Assembly: GCF_000718515.1 (NCBI RefSeq)
Contig: NZ_JNZS01000002.1
Coordinates: forward strand, 62,001-126,000
DNA: 64,000 nucleotides
Direction of reading: 5' to 3'
Origin: Micromonospora parva
GTDB taxonomy: Bacteria > Actinomycetota > Actinomycetes > Mycobacteriales > Micromonosporaceae
A program made the position numbers and the translations under genes. Below the pieces are notes generated by a model. That model was not told the origin of the DNA. It searched no databases and was given only the letters and a program-made list of their open reading frames with translations. This document shows, piece after piece, positions 35,479 to 43,656 of this stretch; position 1 is the first letter of the stretch, and every line of letters begins with the position of its first letter.

Positions 35479-35907
35479 TCAGCGGCGACGGTTGCGGGCG
35501 CGCGACGAGCGCAGCCGGCGGAGTCGGCTGATCAGCACGGGGTCGGCGGCGAGGGCGGCGGGATTGTCCAGCAGACCGTTGAGCAGTTGGTAGTAGCGGG
35601 TCGACGAGAGCCCGAAGGTGTCCCGGACGGCCTGCTCCTTGGCGCCGGCGTGCCGCCACCACTGCTGCTCGAAGGCGAGGATGGCCCGCTCCCGCCCGGT
35701 CAACGCCGCCGCCGGGTCGACGGGCTGGACGTCCACCGGTTCGGCCGGCAACGCCGGATCGTCAGCGGTCTCGACCGGCTCGACCGGCAGCGCCGGTTCG
35801 TCGGCGGTCTCGATCGCAGGAGCGGGCCGGGGAGTCGGAACGGTCTGGCCGACGCCACCCGGACGAGCGTCGGTGGACGGCTCCGGGGTGGTGGCGTCGG
35901 CGGACAT
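35479..35907 (-). CDS. DUF3263 protein
   Basis: 142 aa. A ~65-residue acidic N-terminal region with a repeated EPVETADDPALP motif precedes the compact DUF3263 domain LTGRERAILAFEQQWW, AGAKEQAVRDTFGLSSTRYYQLLN and DPVLISRLRRLRSSR. The C-terminal domain looks like an HTH (sigma-70 region-4-like) and is basic, so DNA binding is plausible; the role is not established. Conserved across actinobacteria. Confidence 0.9.
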   Translation of the reverse strand: MSADATTPEPSTDARPGGVGQTVPTPRPAPAIETADEPALPVEPVETADDPALPAEPVDVQPVDPAAALTGRERAILAFEQQWWRHAGAKEQAVRDTFGLSSTRYYQLLNGLLDNPAALAADPVLISRLRRLRSSRARNRRR

Positions 35908-35968
35908 TCGCTCAGCCTAGCCAGCCTGGGCCCGGGTCGCAGCAGCCGGCGCGGCGGTGCCGCACGCC

Positions 35969-36000
35969 CGACGGCCCCCGGCGCGCGCCGGGGGCCGTCG
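35969..36000 (-). terminator. Perfect 16+16 palindrome terminator
   Basis: CGACGGCCCCCGGCGC (35969-35984) is followed directly by its exact reverse complement (35985-36000). It lies 11 bp after the ABC permease stop and ends that operon. Confidence 0.8.
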
Positions 36001-36011
36001 GGGGCCGAACG

Positions 36012-37028
36012 TCAGGAGATGTCGCGGCGGCGCATCGCCCAGAGCGCCGCCCCGAGGATCACCACCACTCCGACCGAGAGCAGCACGGAGGACTGCTGCC
36101 AGGTGATGTCCATCGTGGCCGGCTTGCACTCCCCGTAGTAGGTCGCGTTGCAGGCGTTCCAGTCCTCCAACGTGATCTTCTTGGTCATCCAGGCCAGCGC
36201 GTAGGTGGGCAGCAGCCAGGCCTCGGCGAAGCGCACTCCCGCCATGTCCAGCAGGATGCCCAGGCCGAACTGGCCGACCACCATCACCGCCACCACGCCA
36301 CCGAGGGCCATCGCGGTGTGCCGACCCAGCGAGGCGAGGGCGAACCCGATGGTGGTGAACACCACCACCAGCGCGACGCCGCGTACGCCGGTCAGCACGA
36401 ACGACTGCCAGACCCCCGAGGTCATCTTCTCGGTGCTGCCCCGGAACGTGGCGACCGCCCAGAACCCGGCGAACCACAGCACCGCGGCCGGAAGCGTCAC
36501 CGCCAGGATGCCGGTGAGCAGCGCGGCCAGCTTGGTGAGCAGTACGGTGAGCCGCTTCGGCCGCCAGAGCAGCAGGTTCATCATGCCGCCGGTGCTCCAC
36601 TCGGCGCCGACGAAGGACGCGCCGATGACGAACCCGACCAGGGCGAGGATCGCCGCGAACGGGATCAGCGTCTCGTCGAACGTCTCCTTGAAGTTGAACG
36701 TCGAGGGCAGGAACCACTTCGCCTCGATCTGGTCCCGAGGCGGCGGCGCGATCATCGAGCAGTCGTCCGGGTAGCGGCCGTCGCTCGCAGTGCCGGCCGC
36801 CTTGGCCTGCTCGCAGGCCGCGCGCTCCTGCTCGCTCCAGCGCACCTGCTCCTGGTACTGCTGGTCGGCCTGACGCTCGGCCCGGGCGAGCTGACCGGCG
36901 TCGATCTTCTGGTTGGTGAGGAACACCCCGACCACCACCGCGGCCAGCACCACCAGGCCGAGCAGCGTCATGTAACGGGTGAAGCGCCGCTTGCTGAGCC
37001 GGCGCAGTTCGGTACGAAAGAGGCTCAC
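36012..37028 (-). CDS. ABC-2 type transporter permease
   Basis: 338-aa membrane protein. The first span (YMTLLGLVVLAAVVVGVFL) is followed by a ~150-residue extracytoplasmic loop with two Cys (EQERAACEQ, PDDCSMIAPP), then a bundle of five further spans ending VLLSVGVVVILGAALW. The large loop after TM1 is typical of ABC-2/MacB-like or lantibiotic-type exporters. GTG at 37028 overlaps the ATPase stop (GTGA), so the two are coupled. Confidence 0.88.
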   Translation of the reverse strand: MSLFRTELRRLSKRRFTRYMTLLGLVVLAAVVVGVFLTNQKIDAGQLARAERQADQQYQEQVRWSEQERAACEQAKAAGTASDGRYPDDCSMIAPPPRDQIEAKWFLPSTFNFKETFDETLIPFAAILALVGFVIGASFVGAEWSTGGMMNLLLWRPKRLTVLLTKLAALLTGILAVTLPAAVLWFAGFWAVATFRGSTEKMTSGVWQSFVLTGVRGVALVVVFTTIGFALASLGRHTAMALGGVVAVMVVGQFGLGILLDMAGVRFAEAWLLPTYALAWMTKKITLEDWNACNATYYGECKPATMDITWQQSSVLLSVGVVVILGAALWAMRRRDIS

Positions 37029-38035
37029 GCGCCCCACCCTCCCCCGGCGGGACCGGGCTGAGCCGTCCCGCCGACCTTCATGGACTCGTCGACCTGCCGG
37101 TGCTGGCCGGGGACCGGCGCGGTGGCGGTCAGTTCGAGGAAGACGCTCTCCAGGTCGACGGCGATCGGCGCCAACTCGCTGACGTAGAGGTTCTTCTCGG
37201 CGAGCAGCCGGGTCACCGACGCCGGCTTGTCGACGCCGGCCAGCATGAGGTGGTCGGGGTGACCGGTGACCCGGATCCCCGCCTGGGTGAGCACGTCGGT
37301 GGCGACCGGCAGGTCGCTGACCGCTTCCAGCCGGATCCGCACCGCACCGGACGAGTGCTGCGCGAGCACCTCGTCGACAGGGCCGAACGCGACCCGCCGG
37401 CCCAGCGAGATGATGGTGACCGAGTCACAGATCAGCTGGATCTCACCGAGGATGTGGCTGGACAGCACCACTGTCATTCCGGACTCGGCGAGGTTACGCA
37501 TCAGCGTGCGCATCTCCCGGATGCCGCCCGGGTCGAGGCCGTTGGCGGGCTCGTCGAGGATGAGCAGCTTCGGGTTCTTCAGTAGGGCCGAGGCCACCGC
37601 GAGCCGCTGCTTCATGCCCAGCGAGTACGTCTTGACCCGCTCGCCGGACCGGTCGCGCAGCCCGACGAGTTCCAGCACCTCGTCGACCCGGGTGGCCGGC
37701 ACCTCGCCCGCCCCGGCGAGCAGGGAGAGCGTGTCGCGTGCGGTGAAGTGCGGGAAGAACTGCGGGCTCTCCACGATCGCGCCGACCTGGCCGGCGACGG
37801 CGGGCAGCGCGTCGGGGACCTCGTGCCCGAGCAGCACCATCCGGCCGCCGTCGGGTCGGATCAGGCCGAGCAGGGTACGCAGCGTGGTGGTCTTGCCGGA
37901 CCCGTTGGGACCCAGGAAGCCGTGCACCTGCCCCGCGTCGACCCGCATGTCGAAGCCGTCGAGCGCGTTGCGGGTGCCGCGTCGACGACTCTTGTACGTC
38001 TTACGTAGACCTTCGATCTCCAGGACAGCTGGCAA
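37025..38035 (-). CDS. ABC transporter ATP-binding protein
   Basis: 336-aa exporter ATPase. Walker A GPNGSGKTTTLRTLLG, signature YSLGMKQRLAVASAL, Walker B KLLILDEPANGLD and H-loop SSHIL are all intact; a C-terminal ~100-residue domain follows, common in ABC-2 exporters such as BcrA-type. A TTG start at 38035 (LPAVLEIEGLRKTYK) is preferred because CGGGGGAGGT lies five bases upstream. A promoter-like site with twin ATAC-GCG-GTAT dyads precedes it. Confidence 0.9.
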   Translation of the reverse strand: MPAVLEIEGLRKTYKSRRRGTRNALDGFDMRVDAGQVHGFLGPNGSGKTTTLRTLLGLIRPDGGRMVLLGHEVPDALPAVAGQVGAIVESPQFFPHFTARDTLSLLAGAGEVPATRVDEVLELVGLRDRSGERVKTYSLGMKQRLAVASALLKNPKLLILDEPANGLDPGGIREMRTLMRNLAESGMTVVLSSHILGEIQLICDSVTIISLGRRVAFGPVDEVLAQHSSGAVRIRLEAVSDLPVATDVLTQAGIRVTGHPDHLMLAGVDKPASVTRLLAEKNLYVSELAPIAVDLESVFLELTATAPVPGQHRQVDESMKVGGTAQPGPAGGGWGA

Positions 38036-38072
38036 GCTGCACCTCCCCCGATGGGTGGGCGTGACAGCCGAC

Positions 38073-38111
38073 ACCATACGCGGTATGCAGGGCCACGCAA
38101 TACGCGGTATG
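38073..38111 (-). promoter_or_regulatory. Promoter with twin ATAC-GCG-GTAT dyads
   Basis: CATACGCGGTATG (38075-38087) and AATACGCGGTATG (38099-38111) repeat at a 24-bp period. They overlap a minus-strand promoter candidate TTGCGT (38095-38100) - 16 bp - TATGGT (38073-38078). A GntR- or PadR-like repressor would fit such dyads; none is encoded adjacent. Confidence 0.55.
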
Positions 38112-38156
38112 CATTGACGCGCCGATCAGGTCATTTCATTGACGGAGCGTGACCGG

Positions 38157-38942
38157 TCAGGCGCAGATGACCTGCACTCCGGCGGCGCGGAACGCGTCCA
38201 CGATCTCCGGCGCGGCACCGGAGTCGGTCACCAGCGTCTCCACCCGCTCGACCGGGCAGATCCGGGCGAAGGCGTGACCCCCCAGCTTGGACGAGTCCGC
38301 GATGATCACCACGCGCTTGGCGCGGGCCACCATCAGGTTGTTCATCGCCGCCTCCCCCTCGTGGTGGGCGGCGGCGCCGAGCTGCGGGTCGATCGCGTCC
38401 ACACCGAGCAGGGCGACGTCCAGGGTGACCTCGCGCAGCAACGCCCCACCCAGTGGGCCGACGAGCTCGAACGACTTCGGACGCACCACGCCGCCGGCCA
38501 CCACCACCTTCATCCGGGATCGGACCAGCAGCTCGTTGGCGATGTTCAGCGCGTTGGTCACCACGGTGAGCTGGGCGCCCTCGGCGCTGGTGTTGAGATC
38601 CGGGCGCACGGCGAGCGCCCGCGCCACCTCGGTGCTGGTGGTGCCACCGTTCAGGCCGACCACGGTGCCCGGCGTGACGAGCGCCGCGGCGGCCGCCCCG
38701 ATCCGCTGCTTCTCGGCCGAGTGCTTGGCCGTCTTGTACCGCAGCGGCAGGTCGTACGACACGCCGTTGGCGACCGCGCCGCCCCGGGTCCGCGTGATCA
38801 TCTGCTGTTGCGCGAGCTGGTCGAAGTCACGCCGGATGGTGGCCTGGGAGACGTCAAGCCGCTCGGCCGCCGCCTCGACGCTGACCCGGCCGTTGTCGGT
38901 CAGCATTTCGAGCAGGGCGTTCCATCTGGCGTACCGGTCCAC
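38157..38942 (-). CDS. DeoR/GlpR-type regulator of the amino-sugar operon
   Basis: 261 aa. N-terminal HTH (LLEMLTDNGRVSVEAAAERLDVSQATIRRDF) and C-terminal sugar-phosphate sensor domain (GLNGGTTSTEVARAL; ELVGPLGGALLREVTLDVALLGVDAID). These proteins usually repress until a sugar phosphate binds. It is divergent from SIS-ROK-nagA genes, with clustered CGCGAAA sites between, so an amino-sugar phosphate is the likely ligand. GTG at 38942 (VDRYARW) after GGGAGGG is preferred over the longer frame. Confidence 0.9.
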   Translation of the reverse strand: MDRYARWNALLEMLTDNGRVSVEAAAERLDVSQATIRRDFDQLAQQQMITRTRGGAVANGVSYDLPLRYKTAKHSAEKQRIGAAAAALVTPGTVVGLNGGTTSTEVARALAVRPDLNTSAEGAQLTVVTNALNIANELLVRSRMKVVVAGGVVRPKSFELVGPLGGALLREVTLDVALLGVDAIDPQLGAAAHHEGEAAMNNLMVARAKRVVIIADSSKLGGHAFARICPVERVETLVTDSGAAPEIVDAFRAAGVQVICA

Positions 38943-38996
38943 CGCGGGGGCCCTCCCAGCAACTGCACGGACGGTGATTGATTGCGTGCACACTAG

Positions 38997-39091
38997 TGCG
39001 CGAAACTAGGCTGGCGCAAAAGACTGACCTGCGCGATCGACTGGTCGGTTGCCATGGTCACCTGCGTTCGCGCAGAATAACGCGCGAAATG
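38997..39091. promoter_or_regulatory. Clustered DeoR-type operator boxes
   Basis: Boxes TGCGCGAAACT (38997), TGGCGCAAAAG (39012), TGCGCGATCG (39030) and a perfect inverted repeat TTCGCGC-N8-GCGCGAA (39067-39088) lie in the 200-bp divergent gap between the DeoR-type regulator and the SIS gene. Tandem CGAAA-type half-sites are typical for this family. Confidence 0.65.
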
Positions 39092-39142
39092 CGGGTGTAA
39101 CGAGCCGTATTGCGCACCGATCGGCCCTGCGAGGAGTTTCCC

Positions 39143-40075
39143 ATGGCGTACGTGGACGCGGAGATCGCGAGCCAACCCGACTGCTGGCGGGAGGCGGCCA
39201 GGCTGGCCGAGGTCGTACGCGGTGACCTGCCGCGCCCCGGTGAGCGGGTCGCCGTCGTCGGTTGCGGCACGTCGTGGTTCATGGCGATGGCGTACGCGGC
39301 CCGCCGCGAGCAGGCCGGCCAGGGTGAGACCGACGCGTTCCAGGCGTCCGAGTTCCCCGCCGGCCGCCGCTACGACCGGTTGATCGCGATCACCCGTTCC
39401 GGCACCACCACCGAGGTGCTGGACCTGCTCGCCGCGCTGCGCGGGCACACACCCACCACCGTCATCGTCGGTGACCCGGCCTCCCCGGCGGTCGACCTGG
39501 CCACCGCCACCGTGACCATGCCCTTCGCCGACGAGCGGTCGGTGGTGCAGACCCGCTTCGCCACCACCGCGTTGGCCCTGCTGCGGGCCCAGCTCGGCGA
39601 CCCGGTGACCGCGCTCGCCGCCGACGCCGAGGTGGCGGTGCGATCCCCGTTGCCGATCGACCCGGCCACCATCGAGCAGGCCACCTTCCTCGGTCGGGGT
39701 TGGACGATCGGGCTGGCGCAGGAGGCGGCGCTGAAGTGCCGCGAGGCGGCCACCTTCTGGGCCGAGGCGTACCCGGCGATGGACTACCGGCACGGGCCCA
39801 TCTCGGTCGCCGCGCCGGGCCGGCTGGTGTGGGCGTTCGGTGAGCTACCCGACGGGCTGCCCGAGGATGTGGCCGCCACCGGCGCGGCCTTCGTGCACAG
39901 CCGCACACACGGGTGGCGCACGGTGCTGGGCAGCTGGTCCGCCGGCCGTACCCCGGTCGACCCGATGGCCGACCTGATCCTGGCCCAACGCTTCGCGGTC
40001 GCGCTGGCGACCAGCCGGGGCCTCGACCCGGACGCGCCCCGTCACCTGACCCGGTCAGTGGTTCTCGCGCCATGA
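39143..40075 (+). CDS. SIS-domain sugar-phosphate protein (GlmS/NagB-II-like)
   Basis: 310 aa with two sugar-isomerase (SIS) domains: RVAVVGCGTSWFMAMAYAAR, then LIAITRSGTTTEVLDLL in the first; RGWTIGLAQEAALKCREA and YRHGPISVAAPG in the second. This matches the isomerase half of GlmS and the NagB-II/AgaS deaminases that convert amino-sugar 6-phosphate to ketose phosphate plus ammonia. ATG at 39143 follows GAGGAG. First gene of an operon with a ROK kinase and NagA (each overlapping by 4 bp), so deamination of GlcN-6-P or a related sugar is likely. Confidence 0.88.
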   Translation: MAYVDAEIASQPDCWREAARLAEVVRGDLPRPGERVAVVGCGTSWFMAMAYAARREQAGQGETDAFQASEFPAGRRYDRLIAITRSGTTTEVLDLLAALRGHTPTTVIVGDPASPAVDLATATVTMPFADERSVVQTRFATTALALLRAQLGDPVTALAADAEVAVRSPLPIDPATIEQATFLGRGWTIGLAQEAALKCREAATFWAEAYPAMDYRHGPISVAAPGRLVWAFGELPDGLPEDVAATGAAFVHSRTHGWRTVLGSWSAGRTPVDPMADLILAQRFAVALATSRGLDPDAPRHLTRSVVLAP

Positions 40076-41025
40076 CCGATGACCGCGTGGTCGTTGCGCT
40101 GGACGTCGGCGGCACCGGCATGAAGTGCGCAGTGGTCCGACCGGACGGCGTCGTGGTACGCGCCGAGCGGCATCCCACCGACGCCGCGCGCGGCCCGGCC
40201 GCCGTGGTCGGCACCATCCTCGACGTGGCCGAAGGGCTGGCCGACAAGGCCCGCGCCGATGGGCTCACCCCGATCGCCGTGGGCATCGCCGTGCCCGGGG
40301 TGGTGGACGAGGCGCGCGGCGTCGCGGTCTGGTCGGCGAACGTGGGCTTCCGGGACGTACCGGTGCGGGACCTGGCGGTGGCGCGGCTCGGCCTGCCGAC
40401 GGCGCTCGGCCACGACGTGCGGGTCGGTGGTCTCGCCGAGGCCCGGCTCGGTGCCGGGCGCGGCAGCGGGCACGTGTTGTTCGTGGCGATCGGCACCGGC
40501 ATCGCCTCCGCGCACGTCGTCGACGGCACGGCCGCCGTCGGTGCCCACGGCGCCGCCGGGGAGATCGGACACATCCTGGTCCGGCCCGACGGTCCGCGCT
40601 GCGGCTGCGGTCGTCGGGGCTGCCTGGAGGCGATCGCGTCGGCCGCCGCGATCGGCCGCCGCTACGCCGAACTCGCCGGGCCGAGCGCCGACGCCGCGGT
40701 GACGGCGGCGGAGGTGGCCGAACGGGCCGCAACCGGCGAACCGCTCGCCGGCCAGGTCTGGCAGGAGGCGATCGACGCGCTCGCCGACGGTCTCGCCAGC
40801 GGGCAGGCGCTGTTCGACGTGGCGACGATCGTGCTGGGCGGCGGCCTGGCCCAGGCCGGGGACGGGCTGCTGACCCCGCTGCGGGCGGCCATGCGAGAAC
40901 GAATGACCTTCCACCGGGAGCCGCACCTGGTCGCGGCAGCCCTCGGCGACGAGGCTGGTTGCCTCGGTGCCGCCCTGCTCGCCCTGGACGCCGTGGGTGT
41001 CCGTGACCATCAGGAGAAGCGATGA
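40072..41025 (+). CDS. ROK family sugar kinase
   Basis: 317 aa. ATP-binding motif ALDVGGTGMKCAVV, catalytic Asp in GHDVR, the zinc-binding ROK signature GEIGHILV...CGCGRRGCLEA, and a C-terminal LGGGLAQAG phosphate motif. ROK kinases phosphorylate hexoses or N-acetylhexosamines; operon context points to N-acetylglucosamine or N-acetylgalactosamine. ATG overlaps the SIS stop (ATGA), and the stop overlaps the nagA start in the same way. Confidence 0.92.
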   Translation: MTDDRVVVALDVGGTGMKCAVVRPDGVVVRAERHPTDAARGPAAVVGTILDVAEGLADKARADGLTPIAVGIAVPGVVDEARGVAVWSANVGFRDVPVRDLAVARLGLPTALGHDVRVGGLAEARLGAGRGSGHVLFVAIGTGIASAHVVDGTAAVGAHGAAGEIGHILVRPDGPRCGCGRRGCLEAIASAAAIGRRYAELAGPSADAAVTAAEVAERAATGEPLAGQVWQEAIDALADGLASGQALFDVATIVLGGGLAQAGDGLLTPLRAAMRERMTFHREPHLVAAALGDEAGCLGAALLALDAVGVRDHQEKR

Positions 41026-42131
41026 CCGTTAGGGTGAACGGCCGAGTGGTGACCCCGACCGGAGTCGTCCGACAGGGCTGCGTCGAGTGGGACGGGGATC
41101 GGATCACGGCGGTGGCCGAGTATCCATCGGTGCGCGACGGGCACTGGATCCTGCCCGGTTTCGTCGACATGCACACGCACGGCGGGGGCGGCCACACCTT
41201 CACCACCGGGGACGCCGACGAGGCCCGCGCGGCGGCCGGCTTCCACCTGAGCCACGGCACCACCACCCTGCTGGCCAGCCTGGTCAGCGCGCCCTTCGCG
41301 TTGATGCAGTCGGCCACCGAGGCGTTCGCCCCGTTGGTCGAGGAGGGCGTGTTGGCGGGCGTCCACTTCGAGGGGCCGTACCTGTCGGCCGCCCGCTGCG
41401 GCGCGCAGAACCCCGAGTACCTGCGCGACCCGTCGACCGACGAGCTGTCCGAGCTGATCGAGCTGGGCCGGGGCGCGGTCCGGATGGTCACCCTCGCCCC
41501 GGAGCGCGACGGCGCGCTGGAGGCGATCAAGCTGCTCACCGCGCAGCGGGTGGTGGCCGCCGTGGGCCACACCGACGCCACGTACGAGCAGACTCGCGCC
41601 GCGGTCGCCGCCGGCGCCAGTGTCGGCACCCACCTGTTCAACGGGATGCGGCCGGTGCATCACCGCGAGCCGGGACCGGTGGTGGCGTTGCTCGACGCGC
41701 CCACGGTGATCTGCGAGCTGGTCGCCGACGGGGTGCACCTGCACGACGGCATGCTGACCTTCGTCACCGCGACCGCCGGGCCGGATCGCGCCGCGCTGAT
41801 CACCGACGCGATGGCCGCCGCCGGAATGTCCGACGGTGAGTACGAGTTGGGCGGCCAGGCTGTCACCGTCGCCGACGGGGTGGCCCGACTCGCCCGCGAC
41901 GGCGCGATCGCCGGCAGCACGCTGACCATGGACGCCGCGCTGCGGCACGCGGTGAACGCCGGAATCCCGATCGCCGACGCCGCCCGGATGGTGGCCACCA
42001 CCCCGGCGCGGGCCATCGGCCTGGGCGACCGGGTGGGCGCCCTTCAGGTGGGCCTGCGCGCCGACCTGGTGGTGCTGGACGACGACCTCAACGTGGTGCG
42101 GGTGCTGCGCGGCGGCTCCTGGGTGGAGTGA
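41022..42131 (+). CDS. nagA: N-acetylglucosamine-6-phosphate deacetylase
   Basis: 369-aa amidohydrolase removing acetate from GlcNAc-6-P. Metal ligands visible: HTHGGGG (MHTHGGGGHTF), the Glu in HFEGPYLS, VGHTDA and GTHLFNGM; catalytic Asp in LITDAM; the C-terminal NPARAIGL-like sequence is TPARAIGLGDRVG. Starts by ATGA overlap with the kinase, with AGGAG upstream. Together the three enzymes would phosphorylate, deacetylate and deaminate an imported N-acetyl amino sugar; no transporter gene is linked here. Confidence 0.94.
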   Translation: MTVRVNGRVVTPTGVVRQGCVEWDGDRITAVAEYPSVRDGHWILPGFVDMHTHGGGGHTFTTGDADEARAAAGFHLSHGTTTLLASLVSAPFALMQSATEAFAPLVEEGVLAGVHFEGPYLSAARCGAQNPEYLRDPSTDELSELIELGRGAVRMVTLAPERDGALEAIKLLTAQRVVAAVGHTDATYEQTRAAVAAGASVGTHLFNGMRPVHHREPGPVVALLDAPTVICELVADGVHLHDGMLTFVTATAGPDRAALITDAMAAAGMSDGEYELGGQAVTVADGVARLARDGAIAGSTLTMDAALRHAVNAGIPIADAARMVATTPARAIGLGDRVGALQVGLRADLVVLDDDLNVVRVLRGGSWVE

Positions 42132-42199
42132 CGCGCCCGGTGTCGGCCCATGGCCGCAGGCTGCCCGCCCGCGGCTAGCCCCACAGTGCACCTGGAGGG

Positions 42200-42238
42200 C
42201 CTTTGGAGCTGAATCGTTTGCGGCATCAGCTCCAAAGG
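42200..42238. repeat. Intact palindrome, family B copy 2
   Basis: CCTTTGGAGCTGA and TCAGCTCCAAAGG form a perfect 13-bp stem around a 13-nt loop ATCGTTTGCGGCA. It lies between the convergent nagA and DUF4032 stops, so it can act as a bidirectional terminator. A decayed copy with the same loop is at 16806. Confidence 0.85.
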
Positions 42239-42342
42239 CAGCCGCTTGGATAAGTCCGGCCGCCGAGCCGACCAGCAACCCGTATGAACGAGCCGGCCCC
42301 GCAGGCCAGGGACAACCGGGCCAGGAACAACCGGGCCGGGCC

Positions 42343-43566
42343 TCAGCTCAGGCTGGCGACTTCCACGCCGAGGACGGCCTGCTCGTCGGGGCGGTGCACC
42401 AGCACGTCGGACAGGTACGACTGGACCGCGTGGCGCATCCCGACGTCCCGGCCGGCCTGCTCGGAGAGCAGCCACTTGTGCTCGATGATCTGGGCGAACA
42501 GCTCCTGCGGCTCCAGCTTGCGGCGCAGGTGCGTGGGGACGGCCCGAACCACCGGCTCGAAGACCTCGGTGAGCCAGCGGTGCGCGGCCTGCTGCTCGTC
42601 GATCAGGTCGCTCTCCGCCCGGTAGGCGTCCAGGTCGTTGAGCAGCTTGCGGGCCTGGTTCTCCTCGGCGTCGAGCCCGGTCAGCCGCAGCAGCCGCCGG
42701 GTGTGGTAGCCGGCGTCGACGACCTTCGGCCGGACCAGGAAACGCCCACCGTCGATGGACGACATGGCCACCTCGGCGACGTCGAAGCCCAGCTCGTTGA
42801 GGCGGCGGATCCGACCCTCGATGTCGTGCCGGGCCTCCCGCTCGATCGCCTGCTCGTAGGTGATCTCGTGCCAGAGCCGCTCGTAACGCTGCACGACCTC
42901 CTCGCAGACCACCTCCGGGTCGATGGACTCGTGCAGCAGGCCGGCGGCCTGCAGGTCCAGCGCCTCACCGAAGATGTTCACCCGGGCGATCTCCAGGTCC
43001 TCACCGCGCTGCCCGTTGGAGAGCGAGTTGTGCAGGGCACCCGTCTCCGCGTCCACCAGGTAGGCGGCGAACGCGCCAGCGTCCCGCCGGAATAGCGTGT
43101 TCGACAGCGAGCAGTCGCCCCAGAAGAAGCCGGTGAGGTGCATCCGCACGATCAGGGCGGCGAGCGCGTCGAGCAGCCGGCTCATCGTCTCCGGCCGCAG
43201 GGTGTGCGAGAACAACGCCCGGTACGGCAGGGAGAACTGCAGGTGCCGGGTGATCAGCACCGATTCGAGAGGTTCCCCGTCCTCGGTCTGCCGGTCGGCG
43301 ACGACCGCCACCGCCTCGACCGAGGGAAAGTCGATCCGCTCCAGGGCCCGCAGCAGGTCGTACTCCCGCTCGGCGATCCGCTCGCGGGTCTCCTTGAACG
43401 CGTACACGTAATCGCCCAACCGGACGAACCGGACGATGTGCCGGGAGATGCCCTGCGGCAGCGCGACCAGGTGTTGGGCAGGCCACTCCTCCAGCGGCGT
43501 CGACCAGGGCAGGTCGAGCAGCGCCGGGTCCACGAGGGCAGACGTGATCCGCACGGGCACAAGCAT
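42343..43566 (-). CDS. DUF4032 kinase-like protein
   Basis: 407 aa. The N-terminal half has a LPS-kinase/aminoglycoside-phosphotransferase-like layout: YVYAFKETRERIAEREYDLLRAL (Lys and Glu of a kinase N-lobe), LTGFFWGDCSLSNTLF (Asp and Asn of a catalytic loop) and AYLVDAETGAL (metal Asp). The C-terminal half is DUF4032, helical, with DIEGRIRRLNELGFDV. The substrate is unknown. ATG at 43566 (MLVPVRITS) is taken because the family begins there. Divergent from PAP2. Confidence 0.85.
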   Translation of the reverse strand: MLVPVRITSALVDPALLDLPWSTPLEEWPAQHLVALPQGISRHIVRFVRLGDYVYAFKETRERIAEREYDLLRALERIDFPSVEAVAVVADRQTEDGEPLESVLITRHLQFSLPYRALFSHTLRPETMSRLLDALAALIVRMHLTGFFWGDCSLSNTLFRRDAGAFAAYLVDAETGALHNSLSNGQRGEDLEIARVNIFGEALDLQAAGLLHESIDPEVVCEEVVQRYERLWHEITYEQAIEREARHDIEGRIRRLNELGFDVAEVAMSSIDGGRFLVRPKVVDAGYHTRRLLRLTGLDAEENQARKLLNDLDAYRAESDLIDEQQAAHRWLTEVFEPVVRAVPTHLRRKLEPQELFAQIIEHKWLLSEQAGRDVGMRHAVQSYLSDVLVHRPDEQAVLGVEVASLS

Positions 43567-43656
43567 GACGCCTCGCCCCCGGTATCCGCTCCTGATCGTG
43601 GTTGGGCCCACAGCGCCGCACATCCCGGCCTCGCACCGGGCCGGTAGCGTGGTCGC

